64,000 nucleotides of DNA from Fischerella sp. PCC 9605 (GCF_000517105.1 NZ_KI912152.1:278192-342191), one strand, 5' to 3'; counted from the first letter of the stretch, positions 1-8,963 are shown. Notes: generated by a model from the letters alone, not told the origin. Numbers and translations are program-made.

Positions 1-661
1 GGAATGGACTCGGAATCATTCGCAAGGACTCACATTATTTGGAAATAAGTTGAGGCTCCCATCAGCGGAGGGAAGCAAGGGCACAAGGTAGTTTCTTCAA
101 AGGATACTTATGTACTACACTCGGCTAGGAATACACTTCATGTGTTGCTGAAGAAGGTTAAGTTCCAGGCTCAACACGGGCGATCGCAACTTACCTATTT
201 AAGAGCGCGAAGTTTCGGTTTCGTCTGGTAATCTATGCCATCAAATATGTTGTCGCCTGGGAGGTGCTGAGGTATTTCTACTCTTCTAAGCCCCAGACTC
301 GGATCTGGATTTTTTCGATTCGCGATCGCGCCACAACTCAGGCTCGATAAGCCTAGATATCTTGAGTTTTCGGAGATAAGTACAACGAAAGTGGCTTGAA
401 ACTGCAATTTAGTTCTATAACTGTAAAGTTTTTTGGTAAATTGCGAGAATGCAGGCTCGTGCTGCGATAAAGAGATTAGATAACAAATTTGCTGTTGAAC
501 TAATGGTTGGATAGCAAGGTTCAAAGAGAATTATTAATTACTAACGATGGATAACCCACCATATTAGAAGACGAATAACGCAATAACGAGGATGGCTCTA
601 TTACTGCGACCTTCACTATTCCAACAGAAATAGAAGCCTTCGTTAGTTTGCCAGAAAATAT
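1..661. other. No confident gene; degenerate left edge
   Basis: No frame here reads like a known protein. A short + strand stretch at 585-665 reads NEDGSITATFTIPTEIEAF before a TGA and looks like the tail of a broken protein gene, but it is only 26 codons and has no start. The rest carries HIP1 sites and no recognisable RNA. Confidence 0.4.
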
Positions 662-700
662 TTGATGTATTCGAGACACGCCATCAAAAGGAGAAACATC

Positions 701-1246
701 ATGATGGATATTTTGTCGCAAGCCCGACGATTTGGCCCAGCCGGCCTATTTGCGGTAGGGCTGCTAGCTGCCGTCCTTTCCTCTGTCTCACTTGCTGCAA
801 CCTCCGCCAACGAGCTGATGCTGATTAATGTGCAAACCAACAAATGTCTTACTATTGCTGGGGGAGTAAGTACCGAAAACAACGTCGAGGCACTCCAATA
901 TGACTGCGACAGCGACCCATCGCGCCGTTGGATGATAACTGATGTGACCGGCACGGGTGTTTATCAGATTAGGAATGTGCAAACCAACAAATGTCTCACT
1001 ATTGCCGGGGGAAGAAGTACAGAAAACAACGTAACAGCCCTTCAATTTGATTGCGACAGCGATCCGTCGCGCCGTTGGAGAATAACCGATGTGACCGGCG
1101 CCGGTGTTTATCAGATTAGGAATGTGCAAACCAACAAATGTCTCACTATTGCCGGGGGAAGAAGTACAGAAAACAACGTAACAGCCCTTCAATTTGATTG
1201 CGACAGCGATCCGTCGCGCCGCTGGACGCTGAGAGTGAAGCTGTAG
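701..1246 (+). CDS. Secreted ricin-type beta-trefoil lectin
   Basis: A short secreted carbohydrate-binding protein. The N-terminus (MMDILSQARRFGPAGLFAVG then a hydrophobic stretch ending SLAATSA) is a signal peptide. The mature part is three repeats of about 49 residues, each with NVQTNKCLTIAGG, STENNV and DCDSDPSRRW, the W being the QxW-type core residue of ricin B repeats; three repeats make one beta-trefoil. The start at 701 (or 704) is chosen because AAGGAG at 688-693 is well spaced and the signal peptide begins there; an in-frame upstream codon at 662 lacks these. There is no enzyme domain, so it is a stand-alone lectin. Repeats 2 and 3 are nearly identical in DNA. It is isolated, with no operon partner. 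The sugar specificity cannot be read from the sequence. Confidence 0.85.
   Translation: MMDILSQARRFGPAGLFAVGLLAAVLSSVSLAATSANELMLINVQTNKCLTIAGGVSTENNVEALQYDCDSDPSRRWMITDVTGTGVYQIRNVQTNKCLTIAGGRSTENNVTALQFDCDSDPSRRWRITDVTGAGVYQIRNVQTNKCLTIAGGRSTENNVTALQFDCDSDPSRRWTLRVKL
971..1226 (+). repeat. Near-identical 147-bp intragenic tandem repeat
   Basis: The stretch beginning AGGAATGTGCAAACC at 971 recurs at 1118, a period of 147 bp (49 codons), with almost no differences over about 109 bp. It encodes lectin subdomains 2 and 3. The identity at synonymous sites points to recent duplication or gene conversion rather than selection on protein sequence alone. Confidence 0.9.
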
Positions 1247-1654
1247 CTCTCATCTCGTTTCAACAACTATCGGCTAAAGTGGTTTTTCCAAAGGTAGGCG
1301 TCACCGTGCCAAACCGGAAAAATTGTACGCCAAGGCTGAAACTAAGATGGGGTAAGCTTTTCAAGAACTGCTTTCTACCATAAAATTAGTGAGAAAACTA
1401 TGGTTGGCATGAAACCGAGATACGTGTAATTTCCTGCAAGATAGCCTGAAAACTCTTTCCCTGCATAGGTTTGAAAATTTGCTACATCAGAGTCAAAAAA
1501 ACCGTTATTTACAACGCAAAATCAAGCCTTTTGAGGGCATCTTGCAGGTTTTTACAGCCATCTCGGTGCAATGCCAAATAGGTGTAAATTGGCTAACTAA
1601 CGATGACTAGGATTTCATTCACAATTGTCACTATTAACCCCGACCGCGCAAGAA

Positions 1655-1824
1655 AGGCATTGAGCCGAGATCCGCGCGAAAACGGAAATAGTGACTGAAA
1701 ATCCTTGATTTTTCGTCATCTTTAATGGCACTAGGTACAAAGAAGTGACAAATTATCAAACCTAGATGGGAGAATGATTTTCAGCCCTAATTTCCGAATA
1801 TGCAGCTATCTCGGCTCAATGCCT
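1655..1824. repeat. 170-bp MITE-like element with 17-bp inverted ends
   Basis: AGGCATTGAGCCGAGAT (1655-1671) is the exact reverse complement of ATCTCGGCTCAATGCCT (1808-1824). A near copy of the right arm (CATCTCGGTGCAATGCC) lies at about 1560-1576. No coding capacity is seen between the arms. It may be a non-autonomous transposable remnant; no target duplication was recognised. Confidence 0.6.
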
Positions 1825-2345
1825 AGATGGTGGCTACCGCTACATATACTACTGTGTAGCACAAACCGTAGTCACCACCAGTCGTAGTCAATATTGGGGA
1901 TATGGTAGTCATGGATTGGTTATCTATTTATTTATATAGATGGTGACTACCGCGACATATACTACTGTGTAGTGCAGAGCGTAGTCACCAGCAGTCGTAG
2001 TCAATATTGGGGATATGGTAGTCATGGATTGGTTATCTATTTATTTATATAGATGGTGACTACCGCGACATATACTACTGTGTAGCACAAGCTGTAGCCA
2101 CCATCGATGGTAGTCGATATTGGGTTGGGTGGTAGTCATGGATTGATTTATCTATTTATATATATCGGTGGTGACTACGGGGATATAAGTTGGTCGTATT
2201 GGTCGGGGATGAAGAAGAATGAGTCTCGGTGGACGCTCGACAGCCTCGGGTCGCCGCATGTAGCCACCATCGATGGTAGTCATATTGGGAAATTGGTAGT
2301 CATGAATTGATTAATCTATTTATATATAGGTGGTGGCGTCAGGGC
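1825..2345. repeat. Tandem 113-bp repeat array (about 4.5 units)
   Basis: Units begin with AGATGGTGRCTAC at 1825, 1938 and 2051 (113-bp period), followed by more diverged units near 2166 and 2328. Each unit contains TGGTGACTAC and its reverse complement GTAGTCACCA about 30 nt apart, then two further GTAGTCA words, and ends in a TATCTATTTATTTATATAG tract. The open frames across it are by-products of the repeat. It could be a structural repeat, a protein-binding array or an iteron-like region. Confidence 0.75.
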
Positions 2346-2432
2346 TACGAAGTTTGGAGTAGCGATCGCCCTTCAACAACAGCACTCTTGATTGGAACAA
2401 ACAAAACTGCTCCTGTGTGTCATCAATTCGGT

Positions 2433-2846
2433 CTATTTTGGAATCACCTCAAATATCTTTTGAGAGCGATAAAAACAAACATCAAATTCCATGAAAAAGT
2501 TAGCTTGTCCTAACAAGAGTGGTATCTGAGTAGCCTGCGTCCAAGCAAATACCAACCTAACACTCGGAAATTGCCCAACAGTAGCAGATAAAATTAACAC
2601 TCGTGCTTCAAACTGAGCTAAGTTACCTGATAATTGAAGCATGGTTGTTTGCTGTTCCCAAACTGCTCCTAATTCAACTCCAACTTGATAGGGAAGAACA
2701 TTTACCATTGCTCCTGTATCCAAAAGCCCAATAACTTTCTGTAATTTTTCCCTATAATTCAACGTCAGTGGCAAAAAAGGCTTGAAGCTTGCTTCTGCCA
2801 AACTGCTATCAGTTGAAACAAAAGAATATCTTGCTGGGTTACTCAT
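2433..2846 (-). CDS. Retropepsin-like clan AA aspartic protease
   Basis: A 137-residue protein with the single-domain aspartic protease signature LLDTGAMVNVLPYQVG at about residues 41-56 (catalytic D of DTGA) and the family's usual tail LLGQANFFMEFDVCFYRS near the end. Such proteases act as homodimers; the substrate is unknown. Its start overlaps the end of the upstream small gene (2839-3054), so the two are translated together. Pairs of a small helical protein and a DTGA protease are common in cyanobacteria and have been thought to be addiction- or stress-type modules, but that role is inference here. Confidence 0.8.
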   Translation of the reverse strand: MSNPARYSFVSTDSSLAEASFKPFLPLTLNYREKLQKVIGLLDTGAMVNVLPYQVGVELGAVWEQQTTMLQLSGNLAQFEARVLILSATVGQFPSVRLVFAWTQATQIPLLLGQANFFMEFDVCFYRSQKIFEVIPK

Positions 2847-3054
2847 GATTTAAGGAAGTTTCGGCATTCAAAGCCTCTAACATGATATTGGCCGCCTCTA
2901 CTGCGTCGTAGGGAGACCAAACGGGATAGGACGCACCAGACTTTATCAGATTATTTTCTTCGTTTGCTAGCTCGGCAGCCAAAAGTTGAATAACTTGAAG
3001 TTTATCTACGCGATTAAGTCTGCGTAATTGTTCCACTAACTCAGTAGATACCAT
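2839..3054 (-). CDS. Small helical partner of the aspartic protease
   Basis: About 71 residues starting MVSTELVEQLRRLNRVDKLQ at 3054; an in-frame codon at 3114 would add a poor extension. The sequence is mostly helical and charged, with a mid-protein YPVWSPYDAVEAAN segment. It ends inside the start of the protease gene (8-bp overlap), indicating one transcript. It is the usual neighbour of cyanobacterial DTGA proteases. No enzymatic motif; it may be an adaptor or antitoxin-like partner. Confidence 0.65.
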   Translation of the reverse strand: MVSTELVEQLRRLNRVDKLQVIQLLAAELANEENNLIKSGASYPVWSPYDAVEAANIMLEALNAETSLNHE

Positions 3055-3161
3055 TGTTAACAAGTGCGTGTTTACTGATTTGATATCAATATTTAGGATA
3101 ACCTGTAAAATCATTATTTTGCTTGGCTTGTAACTGGAGTTTAGACTAATACCATTTCTGC

Positions 3162-4267
3162 ATGAAGCTGCGCGAAATTATTCACAAGGGTGTATTTGGA
3201 AAAAGTGTAATGGGTCTGAGATTGCAAGTGGAGATCAAAGAAAGCCGAGAAGAATTAGAAAAAGCGGTGAAATATGCAGTAGAAGCGAGTAGTAAAGAAA
3301 GATTACAAATGCTCTACTGGTTAAAAACAGGTCAAGTAAAAAGCAGGCGATCGCTAGCACAACGATTAGGAACAGATGAAGCAACAATCACGCGATGGTT
3401 GAAAAAATATCGCTCAGGGGGATACAAAGGGTTATTGGAAGTGAAAGTCGCACCAGGGAAAGAGCCGATGGTGAGGGGAGAAAATTTAGAACGCTTAAAA
3501 CAAAGATTGTGTGAACCAGAGGGATTTAATAGTTATGGCGAGATTCAACAATGGCTCAGCACCGAACTAGGAGTGAATATCGCTTATAAAACGGTATACC
3601 AGTTAATACGCTACAAACTGGGTGCGAAGCTAAAAGTACCACGTCCTTCAAGTGGTAAACAACACCCACAAAGTCAGTCCCACTTTAAAAAAAACTGCCT
3701 CTAGCATTCAAATATTTACAAGATGAGTTTGGAGAAGGTCAGCGACTGAGATATCTGTGTCAAGACGAAACTCGCTTAGGATTAAAGACGATTACGGGAC
3801 GTGTGATTACTGCTTGTGGTGTCAAACCTATAGGTTTGAGCCAATGGCAACGGGATAATTTTTATTTGTATGGTGTTGTCGAACCTTTAACTGGTTACAG
3901 CTTTTTTTACGAGTTCTCCCACCTGGATGGTGATTGTTTTCAAAAATTTTTAGAGATGGTATCTGCTGATCTAGGTGAGGATGTGGCTGTGATTCAGTTT
4001 GACCAAAGCTCTTTCCACAAAGTCAAAACTCTGGATTGTCCCGAAAATATTATTCCGATTTTTCAACCTCCACATTCTCCAGAACTCAACCCCATTGAAA
4101 GGTTTTGGCAATTTCTCAAAAGCCAATTGCAATGGGAAAATTGCAAAACATTGACTCAATTGCGTCACAAGTTAGCTGAAATCTTAGAACACATTACACC
4201 AGACATCATTATTTCTCTTACTTCTTACGACTTTATTCTGGAAGCTTTATTTAGCGCAGCTTTATAA
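3162..4267 (+). CDS. IS630-family transposase, two frames joined by -1 shift
   Basis: Frame 1 (3162-3704) is the DNA-binding half: a helix-turn-helix with SRRSLAQRLGTDEATITRWL and a second winged segment. Frame 2 (readable from about 3692 to 4267) is the DDE catalytic half: LCQDETRLGLK (first D), VIQFDQSSFHK (second D) and PPHSPELNPIERFW (final E). A -1 shift at 3689-3695 would join them into a protein of about 367 residues, normal for the family. The frame break therefore looks programmed rather than decay, because both halves are otherwise free of stops and keep all catalytic residues. Confidence 0.8.
3689..3695 (+). promoter_or_regulatory. Candidate -1 ribosomal frameshift heptamer
   Basis: A run of eight A followed by C gives A AAA AAC in the correct zero-frame phase (codons AAA AAA AAC). 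Slipping back one base leads directly into KLPLAFKYLQDEF of the catalytic frame. The zero frame ends 9 nt later at TAG (3702-3704). This matches the canonical X XXY YYZ pattern. Confidence 0.6.
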
Positions 4268-4405
4268 AGAATTGGTATTAGTCGTCTCCTTATTTCTGAC
4301 TAGACGCAATGTGTTTCTTAAGAGCACCCTACTGGCGGCGCACCGCCCGTTATGAATGGAAGAAACAGTACCAGTTGCGACTGGTGAACAGATACATTAT
4401 TAAAT

Positions 4406-4558
4406 GTCCTGACAGTAAAAACCGGAGCGACAATAGTGCATTTTGTTGTCTGTTTAGGAGCATGGTTCTGGGCGTGATGGTTATGGAATTGGTGAAGGAG
4501 TTTAGATACTCCTATCCCTATGAAGAGATTATTTTGTAGAACCCACCCAGGTCAGGAC
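4406..4558 (+). ncRNA. Putative IS110 bridge RNA, copy A
   Basis: This non-coding stretch lies directly upstream of an IS110-family transposase gene, where such elements encode the bridge (seek) RNA that pairs with target and donor DNA. GTCCTGAC (4406-4413) can pair with GTCAGGAC (4551-4558), closing a 153-nt unit. Inside are a hairpin GACAA/TTGTC (4429-4450) and a hairpin AGGAGT/ACTCCT (4496-4513). Both internal stems are preserved with different bases in the second copy at 6200-6350, which supports a real RNA fold. The exact 5' and 3' ends are not known. An apparent open frame at 4309-4539 is probably fortuitous. Confidence 0.65.
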
Positions 4559-4592
4559 TTATATATAGTATCTTGTCATCTGGAGAGCATAA

Positions 4593-6007
4593 ATGAAATT
4601 ATCGCCTGACCATGATAGGAAAAAGCAGCCACCGAAGAAAGTGCAAAACCCGATTGACAACGACTCCTTTAACTTGAAGCAAATAAACCCAAATGCAGCT
4701 GGGATTGATCTAGGTAGTGGAGAACATTGGGTGTGCGTACCACCAGAGCGAGCACAAGTGAATGTTCGTCGATTTGGTTGTTTTACCCCCGACTTAATGC
4801 TGATGGCGAACTGGTTAACAGAGTGTGGGGTAACAAGTGTGGCAATGGAGGCAACGGGAGTTTACTGGATTCGGTGTATTTCAAATCTTGGAAGCTTCTG
4901 GATTTGAAGTCAAACTGGTGAACGCCCACCACGTGAAAACGGTACCAGGACGTAAAAGTGATGTTAAAGATTGTCAGTGGTTGCAACAACTACACACTTA
5001 TGGCTTGTTGTCAGGGTCGTTTCGTCCTGATGACAAAGTTTGCGCGAGAGTGATTACATTCGGCAACGAGACACCTTAATTCAAAGTGCAAGCACTCACG
5101 TGCAGCGAATGCAAAAAGCGCTGATCCAGATGAACCTGCAACTATCGCAAGTGATTAGCGATATCACAGGACTAACAGGAATGTCGATGATCCGAGCAAA
5201 AGTTGGCAGGAGAACGAGACCCGCAAGTTCTAGCTGCGATGAAAGACCCACGTATCAAAAGTAGCACTACGGAAATAGCCAAAGCTCTGACGGGAGATTA
5301 CCGTAGTGAACATCTATTTATCCTTCAACAAGAATTAACCCTCTACGAAGTTTACCAGCAACAAATTGTTGCCATAGACCAACAGATTGAGCAGTGTCTG
5401 GCTAATTTCGATACTTTGGCACAACAAGACCCTCCTCAACGAAAGGGAAAAAAGCGGAAAAAGCATTTTGGCAACGAGCCAGCATTTAATTTGCATGCTC
5501 ATCTTTACCGAATCACTGGTGTAGACTTTACCCGTATTGATGGGCTTAATGTCCTTACTGTACAAACAAATAAGATCGGAAGTCGGACTTGACCCAACTC
5601 GTTTTCCTACAGTCAAGCACTTTACTTCTTGGTTAGGGTTATGCCCTGGTCAAAAAATTACTGGTGGTAAGAACAAAAGTTCTCAAACTCGTCAAGTTAT
5701 TAATCATGCAGCAAACGCGTTTCGTATGGCTGCGATGTCTCTCAAATTTAGTCGTTCGGCGTTGGGGGCTTTTTTCCGACGCTTACGTTCTCGCTTAGGC
5801 GCTCCAAAAGCTATTACTGCCACTGCACATAAGTTAGCAAGGCTATTTTACCAGATGTGGAGCAGTGGTAGTGAGTATGTTGACCCAGGTATGGACTACT
5901 ACGAGCAGCAGTATCACGAGCGTGTGCTCCACAACCTCAAGAAAAAGGCCCAGTCTTTGGGTTTTGAACTGGTTGCTCAATCAAATGCCACCGAATGTTT
6001 TTGTTGA
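4593..6007 (+). pseudogene. IS110-family transposase, multiply frameshifted
   Basis: A DEDD-type transposase: AAGIDLGSGEHWVCVP (first D), SVAMEATGVYWI (E), GRKSDVKDCQWLQ (D) in the N-terminal catalytic domain, and the C-terminal transposase_20 domain with SWLGLCPGQKITGGKNKSS carrying the conserved serine. The reading frame changes about four times (near 4880, 5055, 5200 and 5570), so no intact protein is made, although the total length (about 470 codons) is normal. Upstream lies the bridge-RNA-like region. A second, internally deleted copy follows at 6385. Confidence 0.85.
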
Positions 6008-6199
6008 GCGTATTCATCGGTGGCGATCGCACTTCTGGAAAACATCCCACTCACACCATCTCTTACAATCCTTGCTACATAAGCTTTACGCAAAGTGTTT
6101 CTTGAGAGCAGCCCCACCGGCGGCGATCGCCACCCGTTATGCATGAAAGAAACTTTATTGGCAAAGCTTGTGAGCGATGAAGAGGTATATTTATCTTGT

Positions 6200-6350
6200 G
6201 TCCTGACAGTTAAAACTGGCATTTGCTTGGTGCATAAAATGCCCGAGCGCGGAGCGTAGTTCTGGGTTTTATGGTTATGACATTGGTGAAGGAAAATATT
6301 TCCTATCCCGTTTGAGAGATTATCTACATATTACCAACCCAGGTCAGGAC
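6200..6350 (+). ncRNA. Putative IS110 bridge RNA, copy B
   Basis: Diverged homologue of the copy at 4406-4558. The closing pair GTCCTGAC (6200-6207) / GTCAGGAC (6343-6350) is identical. The first internal stem has become GGCATTT/AAATGCC (6218-6243) and the second AGGAAA/TTTCCT (6290-6304); both stems are kept with changed bases. The loop of the first hairpin keeps GTGCAT in both copies while flanking loop bases differ, as expected for guide segments. The upstream boxes GTGTTTCTTRAGAGCA and the middle block GTTCTGGG...ATGGTTATG are also shared. Confidence 0.6.
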
Positions 6351-6384
6351 ATCTTCAAATAAATTATATCAGGGTTGCAACGAT

Positions 6385-6605
6385 ATGAAATTGCCACCTA
6401 AGCAAACGAATAATCAGGTTGAATTAAGCCGCCAAAGCCTTAACAGGTGACTATCGTACGGAACATTTGTTTGTTTTAAAACAAGAGTTAACTTTGTACG
6501 AAGTTTATCAGAAAGAGATTACTGCCATTGACATCGAAATTGAGAAATGTCTAGCTAATTTTGAACCTAAAACTATTGGTTCTTCAGTACTTGTTATGCT
6601 AAACT
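6385..6605 (+). pseudogene. Internally deleted IS110 transposase remnant
   Basis: The gene starts with MKLPPKQTNN, parallel to MKLSPDHDRK of the first copy, then jumps after about 14 codons to AKALTGDYRTEHLFVLKQEL, matching residues roughly 220 onward of the first copy (AKALTGDYRSEHLFILQQEL). The jump is out of frame. It stops at the edge of the ISL3 remnant (GGTTCTTCAGTACT at about 6578), suggesting the ISL3 element inserted here. Confidence 0.7.
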
Positions 6606-7421
6606 AATAGCTAATATACCAATTGAATAAGCATCTAAGACGGAAATTATCAAAGTTTCTAAATCCATAAGCGGAGCGTTTAATAAGTTTAAGTTTGTTA
6701 TTAATGCCTTCAGCAGCACCACTAGTTGTCCGATTATCAAAGTAAGCAATAATTTCATCAAACCAACGGATAATAGTATTGTTACTTTTGGGAAAATATT
6801 TTTTAGCTCTCGACAACCACATACCCAGTTTAAATACTTCTGTATACCAATCATTTGTCTGATTAAAGATTCTTCTAATTTTCTCTTTTAATTCATGCAT
6901 TACTTTGAGAGTAGGAGACACATTTTTCACTTGGAGCAGTTTATTTATTTGCTCTTCGTTTAAGTCTTTCTCATTTTAAGTAAGACGTACTTGCTTTTCT
7001 TTAACCCCTCTAATCTTTTTTCATATTCAGCCTTTTTTGATGATGATTGCACTTTTTTAATTAACTCTTCTGTGTTTCGTTTTTCTCGTTTTCTCTGTGT
7101 ATCTAGCTCCTGATTAATCTGTGTCATCACGTGAAATCTATCTGCAATTACTTGAGCATTCGGCATTAATTATGTCACCAGATTTTTGTAACCTTGCCAC
7201 AAATTTATACTTACTTCCTCTATTTGCTTTAAGACATCAGTCCCCCATTCTATAAGGGTTTTCTTTATTATTTCCTGTGTGCGTTCGCTTAACAGAGCAA
7301 TTAGTTTAGATGTGTCTAAATCTATTAATACCGCACAGTAATTACCTTTTCCCTTAACTAGAGCTATTTCATCGATTCCAAGTCTTTTTAATTCCGATTG
7401 GAGTGGGTAAGAGTGATCCAT
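6604..7421 (-). pseudogene. ISL3-family transposase remnant
   Basis: Three leftward fragments in order: 7421-7170 with RLGIDEIALVKGKGNYCAVL (first catalytic D region), 7166-6960 with VIADRFHVMTQINQELD (second D), and 6930-6604 with TSGAAEGINNKLKLIKRSAY (catalytic E region) and GFRNFDNFRLRC. Stops and small indels separate them. Upstream sequence to about 7560 still reads like the N-terminal half (PYDMCNAVSSVVDEWFKR) with a stop. The protein is dead. The sequence GGTTCTTCAGTACT near 6578 resembles the terminal repeat type of this family. Confidence 0.8.
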
Positions 7422-7564
7422 AGTGCGATTCGTTGATGGCTGAATCGTAATAAATAAGTCATCCAGGGGTTAACGCTTAAACCACTCATCTACAACACTA
7501 CTTACCGCGTTGCACATATCATAGGGCTTTAGATTTACTTTATAAATCAGTTCTAAAAATTTAG

Positions 7565-7666
7565 ATGAAATTCATGAAACGATTTACTTGTGAAGCAGTA
7601 TTATTTGACCTGGATGAAGTGCTGCTGAACTCTAATGCTTGTAAGGTACTAAATTATGAACAATGA
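7565..7666 (+). pseudogene. HAD-hydrolase N-terminal fragment
   Basis: A 33-codon frame with CEAVLFDLDEVLLNS, the motif I region of haloacid-dehalogenase phosphatases (nucleophile D in DLD), then a stop. The rest of the gene is absent. It sits between the ISL3 remnant and the 2H gene and overlaps the latter's start by 11 bp. A leftover host gene end is the likeliest explanation. Confidence 0.5.
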
Positions 7667-8351
7667 TTATGTCATCAGTCAAAAAGAAGTTATACGGCAG
7701 ATAAAGGATAGTATCCAGAAAGGGCAAGGTAGGGCAAGTTTTGTTAAGATGCGAAGTGATTACGAAAACGACGACGAAACTTGCCTAACATCAGTAGCCT
7801 TTATATCAAAAGATATTGCAAAAGCAATATCAGAAAAGATAATTCAACCATTAAAAAACATAGAACCAGATCACTTCTACTACTCTCATGAGTTACTGCA
7901 TTTGACTATTAAGAATATACGAACTGTATATAAGCCGCTTCTTTTTAATGAATCAGATGTAGTTAAAGTTAGTCAATTATTTACAGAGATAGTACCAGCT
8001 TTCAAATTCTTAACTTTTACCTTTGAAGATTTGATTTTGTTTCCAACGAGTGTTTCCCTAATAGGTTACTGCAACGAAGCATTAAGAAATTTAGTTTTAG
8101 CGCTGGATTCTGGGTTAAGGAAAATTAGTGTACCAGATAACAAGAAGTATTTCTCTGATACTGTATTTTTTGGAAACATAACCCTGTGCCGATTAACTCA
8201 TGAGCCGAGCTTGTCATTTCAGAATAAAGTAAAAGACTTGGAGAACATTTATATTGGAGCAGCTGATGTCCAAACAATACACTTAATCACATGCAATTCT
8301 GTTTGTAGTACTAAAACCAGAAAAATTATAGGCACTTATCAGTTAAGCTAA
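7656..8351 (+). CDS. 2H phosphoesterase (2'-5' RNA ligase-like) protein
   Basis: A 231-residue protein. The first HxTx motif is present (ELLHLTIKNIRTVY, about residues 81-94). At the place of the second motif it reads FFGNITLCRLTHEP, with N in place of the first histidine, so one catalytic histidine appears missing. 2H enzymes act on 2',5' or cyclic phosphates of RNA or nucleotides. The loss suggests a binding or degenerate role, or a distinct subfamily. The gene stands alone on the + strand among IS remnants. The family assignment rests on motif and strand pattern only. Confidence 0.55.
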   Translation: MNNDYVISQKEVIRQIKDSIQKGQGRASFVKMRSDYENDDETCLTSVAFISKDIAKAISEKIIQPLKNIEPDHFYYSHELLHLTIKNIRTVYKPLLFNESDVVKVSQLFTEIVPAFKFLTFTFEDLILFPTSVSLIGYCNEALRNLVLALDSGLRKISVPDNKKYFSDTVFFGNITLCRLTHEPSLSFQNKVKDLENIYIGAADVQTIHLITCNSVCSTKTRKIIGTYQLS

Positions 8352-8582
8352 AAGCTGTTGTCGCGTTTCACGCTGTTTGGGTTCTTCCCAGCTTTTGACA
8401 CTGTTGGCGAAAGTGTTACAAGTTATCTTACAGGTGTGTTGCATACATTCAGGAGCAACGACAAATTCAAGGTTTGAGTATCTGTAATTTATTTGATTAC
8501 ACATATGTAGTACATTCGCCAACAGTATCAGATACGTGCAAATTGGGACACGTTGTAAAGTTTTGTAAAGTAAATTGTCAAA
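8352..8582. other. Spacer without a recognised gene
   Basis: Non-coding sequence between the 2H gene and the recombinase tail. It contains a few short inverted words but no promoter, terminator or RNA that can be named. Confidence 0.4.
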
Positions 8583-8963
8583 AACCTTGATTTACCGTCG
8601 TTTCACAACAACGACGAACAAATCGCCTCTATTCTTAACAGCCGAGGTTTAGTTAGTGGAAGGGGTCGTGCTTTTACTGCAAAGTCAGTTGCTTGGATTC
8701 GCTTTAAATCAGATATTAAAAGACCTTGGAGTGACCCTAAAGTGGCGAAAAATGTGGGAATCACCCCAGATGGTTATTATTCCACCAGCGCTTTGGCTAA
8801 AAAATTAGGTGTAGGCATACATACCATCTACTATTGGCGAGATAAGGGAGCTATCGAGGTGATCCAAAATCCTGACAGCCATCTTTGCTGGTATAAAGTC
8901 ACCCCAGAGGTGTTAGACATCTTACGGGAGAAAATTCGCCGTGTACCTGTCCAACAAGAATAG
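8583..8963 (+). pseudogene. C-terminal remnant of large serine recombinase
   Basis: The frame reads through DEQIASILNSRGLVSGRGRA, AKSVAWIRFKSDIK and YSTSALAKKLGVGIHTIYYW to a stop at 8963. This matches in order the tail of the recombinase at 39261-41313 (DDQVIAQQLTAQGYRSP, TVKTIRLKHHIF, LTVPQVAQSLELSPHWIYDR). The N-terminal catalytic domain is missing. An internal GTG at 8742 could allow a 73-residue protein resembling a MerR-type helix-turn-helix, but a remnant is more likely. Confidence 0.6.

Larger units (their letters stand above)
3144..4283 (+). mobile_element. IS630-family insertion sequence
   Basis: The ends GACTAATACCATTTCT (3144-3159) and AGAATTGGTATTAGTC (4268-4283) are inverted repeats matching at 15 of 16 positions. 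TA dinucleotides lie in both ends, as expected for the TA target of this family; the exact outer boundary could be at 3144/4283 or at the inner TA pair (3147-3148 / 4279-4280). Between them is one transposase in two frames. Apart from the frame break the element looks complete. Confidence 0.8.

Noticed and set aside
195-524. Leftward frame of 109 codons at the left edge
   Set aside because: No recognisable motif, RBS or neighbour; crossed by HIP1 sites; composition unlike the genes around it.
788-1192. Long open frame antisense to the lectin
   Set aside because: It is the shadow of the three repeats on the other strand; repeated composition keeps it open, and it has no RBS or family features.
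1825-2345. CRISPR array or coding genes at 2107-2513
   Set aside because: The array is a continuous 113-bp tandem repeat without spacers; the open frames follow the repeat period.
4309-4539. 76-codon frame upstream of the IS110 transposase
   Set aside because: It overlaps the bridge-RNA-like region; the homologous region of the second copy is closed in this frame, so it is not conserved as protein.
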